Part shown: positions 57,392 through 64,000 of the stretch, piece by piece
Layout: each line of letters opens with the position of its first letter
Position numbering within the stretch: position 1 is the first letter of the stretch
Source of the DNA: Siphonodentalium dalli
Taxonomy: Eukaryota; Mollusca; Scaphopoda; Gadilida; Siphonodentaliidae
Assembly (NCBI GenBank): GCA_032622095.1
Contig: CP136066.1
Location: 188,022,716 to 188,086,715 of the forward strand
Length of the DNA stretch: 64,000 nt
Reading direction: 5' to 3'
The notes under the pieces: generated by a model
The model's database searches: none
What the model saw: only the letters and a program-made list of their open reading frames with translations
What the model was told of the DNA's origin: nothing
Position numbers and translations under genes: made by a program

Positions 57392-60300
57392 ATTTTGAAT
57401 AAAATGTGGGCCTTTATTGAACAATTATTTTGATGAAAATGTTTGTGATCCCAGCTTCATATCTGCCTGCATGGGAATGACCCAGTCTTGTTTAAAGCAC
57501 CGCGAACTATAACATGTTCGCTCAGATCAACCTGGTCCTGAAGCACACCCTTGTGGCAATACAATAAGATTAATTAATTGGAGGTGTTGCTTATACGTGT
57601 GTAAAGGCAATGTTGTATTGTGTTCTTGTGCCAGGTATGCTTTTAAATATTTAATGATGGAACAGGCGCGAAGTTTAATTAACTTCTGTTCGCACAAACT
57701 TCTCGTTCTTGGTCGGTATATTGGATCAATAATTTTACAGGAAACACTATTATGTCACGCAATGTAGCTTTTCGTATTACTTCGACGAAAGAAACACAAA
57801 ATTTGCTCAAACTCGGATGTTATAAGAGATTTGCGAATTTATACAGAATGTTATTCTGCCATTTACATGTTTATAAGCCCATAAATGCAACATAAACATA
57901 CGTTGATTGCATAATTACAGTATATAATCCACGTATTGTGAAGTTGTGAAGCCAACCCAATGTGGGGTTAAATTTATTTAGATACAACCCAGGGGGGGGG
58001 GGGTGAAAATAAAATTTCCGGCACGTATGCCGGGTGGGTGGGTGGTCAAAGCCACCAACAAGCAATTTTTTCCGCAAATAAACAAAAAAATTCCTGCTTG
58101 TTTTTTTAGTGTTTTGGCAATGAGTTGGGCTTCAAAACCACTTTGAATGAGAGAAATAATGTAATTCTAACTGGTAAACTGACTGCAGGCAGTTATCGTG
58201 TTGTATTTTGTTGCAAATTTTGAAATCCAAGATGGCCGCTGGCAGCCATTTTTTTTTGGCCGAATGACCTCAAAATGACTCATTCCTATTCACATGTCCA
58301 TTTTAACATCCATGATAAATAGTATGCACAGAAATTCATATACAGCTGTTTACAGTGAATTACCCCCCCCCCCCCCGCAAATCTCTGTTTTAGTGTTAAA
58401 AGGGGGTGGGTGTCAAAAAATGGTCGGAAAAAACTGCAGAAAACGGAAAAAAATTTGGCGTGGGGGTGGGTGGGTACAAAAATGATCGAAAGGGAAGAAA
58501 TGCCATACGTGCCTGAATTTTTTTTCCGACCCCCCCCCCCCCTGTACAACCCCCTGATAAGTTGAGAAATCCACAACTTAAATGAGGTAGAATTACCCTC
58601 CGAAATTAAACTGCAACATATATCTTGCCACCTTCGGAAGGACAAAAATTGTCCTTGCCAAAAGGATAAAGCTGCCATCAAGAGCGGATGAGTAATACCC
58701 CCTCTCAAGAGTGGCATGAGTCGCCACCCAAAGTGGTGGATTTTCCACTCTTTCGTTATTAAAGACGTTTTCGTCGCGCGGTCCCAGTGGCAAAACGCCG
58801 CCTGGAAAGGCATGTACATGTATATATATATACACGGGTTTCAGAAGCGTATAATATTATAGCATGCATGTTGTGATAAACGTGTTGGACCAATTGCATT
58901 GTGTTCAGATTGACACGCTTCCCAACTCTCGGTTAAAGGGCTTCCTTTTTAGGAATGTCCCAATATATTGTGCATGCACTGTCTTGTGCTTATGTTGTCT
59001 TTTTTTTTTTTTACAAATATGTCGGCCGCTAATTTTCACATCACGACGTTGTTGATTTTAATGCCGGGGATATACAGAGTAAAGACCGCACTGAAAGTTA
59101 ATTTTACCGGGAAATAACACCAGCATGCGTTCGAATGAGTTTATTAATTCGACTCCAAAATCCGTCATACCAGTAGTGCCTCATGTCCACTGTGGTTCCG
59201 TGAGTCCGATGGCTCGAGTTTGTAGAAACCACTGGCCACCGGAAAGCAAATTTGTGACAAACTCACATATGCATGCATGCAGTCCTGCACTATATATACG
59301 TACGTATAACACGATTCACGTTATATTCGTCCGTTATGGCCGTTATATAATCACAAGACAGAGCGTCAGTGCAAGGGTGGTGGAAGCCATGTTCTTCTAT
59401 ATGGGGTAACCCCGAACAATGCATTGGCTTAATCTGATACCATATTTCATAACCTATTTATCCATGAAAATATTGATTGCTACTACATGTCATGTTGAGT
59501 TTAATTTAATATGAAAAAGCATTGCTGAAATTACTTTCGATGCATGATTAAAAACTGAAACTATAGATGACCACAGTAATTATATATCTATATATATATG
59601 AATGATAAACAGTATGCACCACTAAATTAAAGATACGGTATAAGCATGGGCGGTGGATATTGTTTTAACAGCATGCATATAGTCACATCCGTTAAAAACT
59701 ACCATAAACAGAAAGATTACTAAAATATAGAAGTATTTTGTTCTTATTATACCAATCATAAATATATCGCATAAATAGCATGTTATTGTCAAGATCGCAC
59801 GCAGTATTAGTATTACAGTACAGTACGTAAAGAGTGTGCATGCGATAAGCAAAACACTCAACAGCGAAGAGATCCCATGAACTTTTATTAAAACTGTATA
59901 CCATGTTGTTTACAACATAACGTTATAGTGCCCGTTAATCATCGCCACTCAATATGTTGGTGTTGAATGGGTTACAGTGAATCAATTGACAAAAAAATTA
60001 TCCAAGCTATAGGTGTTGAGTGTTTTGCTTTTGACTCTTTATGTGCTGTTTATAAACTAAACCCCGGCTCGCACAAGTGTGTTTTGTGGATAATATCGTA
60101 TTCACACAATCATTAAACTATATATAATATTAGTATATATATATTCTTGAGGACATTTTCATAATTTGATAAATTTTATATCTAAATTATATCCCACAAC
60201 CAAGGCCATCCGCGCCTTTAATGACATTTAAAAAAAAAATGTTTTTAGATCCTAATGAGAACATTTTCACATTACAAGAGTTTATATAATTGAGTAGGAT

Positions 60301-61837
60301 TCCCGTTCAGAATTACCCCAACTGCATGCTGGGGCAATGGCGAACAAGGCCAAATATCTAAATACGCCACAAAATTGTACTTTCTAAGTTGTCTGTAATA
60401 ATGCTTGACAGACGCTCTTTGTGCAGGTATCGTGCTGCAGATTCACATCTCGTTCGTTATCTTTTGGAGCCCTAACCAACTCTCCCCTGTGCGTGGATCA
60501 GAAATACACACAATTTATCATGCACGATTGGAACGAGCTTCGCAATCGATGGACGGATTGTACCAATACGCCATGCACATTACAATATGAGCTACCGCGT
60601 GTCCACTTAAACTTATAAAGTCTGAAGATGGGTACAATAGTCGGTTTAACATCGCGAAATATAGTCATTTGTTCTGATATATTGTTCGAAACAGGCAGTA
60701 AGTACCATGTTATAATACCAAGATATGTTGAATATCTATAAGCGAGATCACTGAATCGTACTCGGTTATCTCGCTTATACCAGAATCATTACTCTCATCA
60801 CAGCATCATGGCAGTTGGCCAAAATCGATACCAGCGACAGGACGGCGACGCTGGGGAAGCTTCTAATATCTCAACTCCAGCCCAAAACTATTAACAGCAG
60901 AATGTTCGAGAAGAATCCGGAACTATTTATTTATCATTTATTTCAGAACACCGCTGCACGTTTTTGACAGAAATACATCATGACGGAAAAGGTTTATTAT
61001 CGCTAACTTTTAACTCATTTATTCACAATGACATGCCAAGTTATTTACGTATCTATGAACTCCATTCCCTGTTCGATGTAATTATTTAACAATCTTCATT
61101 CCTCCCGATAAACGACAATTTTCCTTAGTTCGTGATATGCCGCCATGCCGGTTAAATTGTCGAGGACGTGGACCCACTGGAGGAATCGACATGATATTTT
61201 ACACGAAGTGGTTACTGCTACGTAATTTTGTTTCACGGTGGCAGCAATATCGTGTTGCTGTCAAATAAAACTATTGTTTACTTGAAGTTGAACAGGGAAT
61301 TGAGTTGATCCATTTGATCTTTGTGTCATGGCTTATGCCATCAAAGATCCATGGCGTGCTTCAAACAACATAGGCGGCTATAATTCCTATACAAGTAACA
61401 ATTAGGACCAACGCATATGTATTTATCAACTAAATACAAATACAAGGGTGAAACCATCCACTCACCTACGTGTCATTTATCCTTAAAATCCGACAGATAA
61501 CAGAACGTAAACACTGACATGTCGTGTGTTCGTCGACCATTGCATGTGACCCGTAATTTCATGAATCCCCCTGTGAGTTCCCCGTGCGCACGGCAAGGTA
61601 ATCACATGCGTTCACATTGAGTGTACAATTCAGGTTGCCCTGATACAATTCAAGTTGAGGGAACTACAATCTGCGCATGCGTGTAGTTTTTACAAATTAC
61701 CAACTCCAATTTGTTACACATGCGTACTGTTAACATCCTGGTACAGTAATGCGAGTTGCAGAATCATGTTTGCCATGCACGAGACGCACGTAGTCATGTG
61801 ATATGTTAGCTCCTCCTGCTTCGGCCATTTAACCACG
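57392..61837. other. Upstream of USH2A: no supported gene
   Basis: 57392-57800 should hold the usherin 5' UTR and promoter; no clear TATA or start site can be assigned. 57960-58600 has C/G runs and a repeated 'cacgtatgccgg'/'gccatacgtgcc' motif in inverted orientation. 58.8-61.8 kb is AT-rich. Short ORFs at 59125-59409 and 60421-60618 resemble nothing known. 'ctgaagatgggtacaatagt...cgcgaaat' at 60620-60660 may be a retroelement 3' end. Confidence 0.45.
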
Positions 61838-62374
61838 TTTTGTCAACATGTTTTCCGACTGGATTTTTGGATTAAATTATTACGGAATTATACACACGTT
61901 CTGGTAGGTGTCAGAGCTAATATATATTGCAATATTGTTAACATTAATGACTATGTTAGTTGATTCTTAAAAATAAGTGTATTTAAAAAAATTAGCTACT
62001 CGTCTAAGCTGAAGCGCCACCGCGGTCAGACGTGGATGGCCATAGCCATATTACCACGTCTGGTCAGACTAGGAATTGAGTTGATCCATGTGAACTTGGG
62101 GAAGTTAGTTAGTGATATATATAAAAAAAAAAATAATAACGCCGAACCACTTAGTCGGACCTGACTTGATGAACTTAATGTTCAGATCAAGTCAGGACGC
62201 CCTTGGCCTTCAGCATGAGCGGGTAGCTAATTTTTTTTAATACACTTAATTTTAAGAATCAACTAACACAGTCATTAATGTTAACAATATTGCAATCTAT
62301 TGACACCTACCAGAAAGTGTGTATAATTCCGTAATTATTTAATCCAAAAATCACGCTGAGTTGACAAAGTCAGA
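61838..62374. mobile_element. Foldback element, about 160-bp arms
   Basis: 61838-62006 and 62213-62374 are inverted copies (motifs 'aattattacggaattataca', 'taacattaatgactatgtta', 'ttaattcttaaaaat'-like). The loop holds two smaller palindromes: 'cagacgtggatggcc...ccacgtctg' and 'cctgacttgat..atcaagtcagg' (62160-62199). Confidence 0.8.
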
Positions 62375-62874
62375 TCGTCGTATGTGGTGATCTGACCTCA
62401 TCAACGAGACTTGATACTATACCGCCCATATCACTTCACTGTACCGATAACGCGTTTATTATATGACTTGTGTGACTTAAATTTCGCCGAAGAATTCACT
62501 CAATTATGGCATTTAATTATTCCCAGAAATATCCAATAATAATCTTTCTATATAAAAGCCAAGTGTTTATCTGTGTTTGTCTGTATGTTTATCTGTCCTG
62601 CGGCACATTTTGAAATTTGACATGCAATATTTCACTATTAATTAGCAATAATGAGGATTTAGTATCAACTTAAAAAATGAATGGTAACTTTATCAGTAGA
62701 GTGTCATGCAATAGGTGCTGTTTACCTCAGGCAACTAATTATTATTTTTAATTATTTGAAGGGGCACTAATAATTTACTAATTCTTCACATGATTTTCCT
62801 GCATGTCATGTTGTTCACCCATCATTTTTCAATTCAATTCAATAAGTTTTTATTTGATATTAGACCAAAACGAA

Positions 62875-63957
62875 TAGTGATGTTCCGATAATGAAAAAGC
62901 TTATCGGACCGATTTCCGATAACTGGAGGCACAATCGGCCGATTTCCGATTCCGATTCCGATGTTTATATATATTGTGCGTTTGTTCCTATAATGGACTT
63001 ATATACACCCAATGCACTCCATATCCCGCATAATTTCAAAGCCAAATACATCAAAGAAATATATACACACTGTCGTGACAGTATTTCTGCCGACGTCGGT
63101 TGTGTGCTTCCTTTGATGTATACCGGTAGTTGTTTTGACAAAGAGATCAAAGGTGCCGACTCAGAGTAACGTTATGACCATGTGTGGAACACTTGCATGC
63201 AGAGTAAAAGTCTTGATTGAATACTTGTAAGTTGCAACAATGTATGGAATGGCGATGATTATTAACTAAATTTTGATTGATGGATAATAATTGCTGTCAT
63301 ATTTGTCTGAGATTTCCCAAGTTTCCATTGGTCACACCTTTTATCTTTTAACAACTCGGAAGCTTTTATAGTTCCGCCTGCTCAATTTTTGTTTCGCAAG
63401 TTCAACGTGGAGCTAAGCGTATTTCATAGCATACGTTGTACAGACGAAAAAGCTAATTATGCCCCTACTAACGTTAATCGTTATTGAAGACAGTTCTGAT
63501 AACAACTGTATTAATTCATTCAGTGTGTGCTTCAAGTTATTGACATAGCATGTGACGTCACATGACACGTGCTCTAGAGGAAGCCTCACTGTAATCAGGT
63601 CAGCTTTTTAATTAAAGCTTTCTTTGAATCTATTTCGTGTCAACGCGATTGAACCAATAACTTCATATATTACACGGGATGTCGGGCATGTGTATTGCCA
63701 TTCTTATAATATATCATCATATCAGACTGCTTTGATGATGCCAATGGCTTCTTTTTAGGCTGTTACAACTGCGTTTTACATTCAATACTACAGTTGTATT
63801 GCGTATGTTTATTAAAGCGTGCACATTGCGCTTAGATACTAGAACTTTTTATTTATTTTGACAATCGGTAAAAGCCGATGTTCAACTGCGAGGTACGATT
63901 AATTTCCGATGAGCTATTATCGGCCGATGGCCGATTCCGATTATCGGAACATCACTA
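62875..63957. mobile_element. hAT-type element, 1.08 kb, with 8-bp target duplication
   Basis: Ends TAGTGATGTTCCGATAAT / ATTATCGGAACATCACTA, flanked by perfect AAAACGAA at 62867-62874 and 63958-63965. Subterminal 'cggccgatttccgattccga' motifs recur at both ends. Contains an unrecognised 92-codon ORF (62891-63169) that starts in the terminal repeat; no transposase. Confidence 0.92.
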
Positions 63958-64000
63958 AAAACGAAGAATACCTGTGTTTAGGGTAACCCGCCTGCCCCTA

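Noticed and set aside
57392-57424. Eleven more codons in frame upstream of the usherin ATG
   Set aside because: The frame there opens with a non-ATG codon; the first ATG is at 57391 and is followed directly by a signal peptide.

Overview
The window is animal nuclear DNA. It is AT-rich, intron-bearing and packed with small DNA transposons. Several repeat signatures, such as tandem blocks around 'ggccataactctggt' and a 5S-rRNA-like copy whose internal promoter reads like metazoan 5S, suggest a marine lophotrochozoan, possibly a bivalve mollusc. The species is not determined by the sequence.

One host gene dominates the window. It is the 5' part of an USH2A (usherin) orthologue on the minus strand, from the start codon at 57391 down to 998, and it continues past the left edge. 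Sixteen coding exons can be placed with GT/AG boundaries and an unbroken reading frame: 4,090 nt, about 1,363 codons. In order they encode a signal peptide, a cysteine-bearing N-terminal region, a LamG-like module, a laminin N-terminal (domain VI) module, exactly ten laminin-type EGF modules, and the first fibronectin III modules. This is the order known for vertebrate usherin.

The introns hold the rest. Recognisable elements include TTAA-flanked piggyBac-type MITEs, several TA-flanked MITE families, a double-hairpin family present about ten times, a Mutator-like element with 9-bp target duplications, two hAT-type elements, a pogo-like element, and a Helitron-like element of satellite-like arrays. 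There are also a GC-rich foldback with 166-bp units (8.16-9.72 kb) and a 3.8-kb foldback (45.9-49.7 kb) whose arms carry nested TA-flanked insertions.

Intron 1 contains, on the plus strand, a decayed ORF of a PIN/FEN-like nuclease plus tesmin/TSO1-type CXC protein. It lies between inverted copies of a 172-bp repeat and is the best candidate for an under-described mobile system.

Two usherin exons end in short in-frame tandem duplications that copy the 5' splice site (30 bp x3 after exon 8, 87 bp x2 at exon 14). Several MITEs sit within 10-30 bp of splice sites. The 57.4-64 kb region upstream of the gene shows no convincing gene and contains a foldback and a complete small hAT element.
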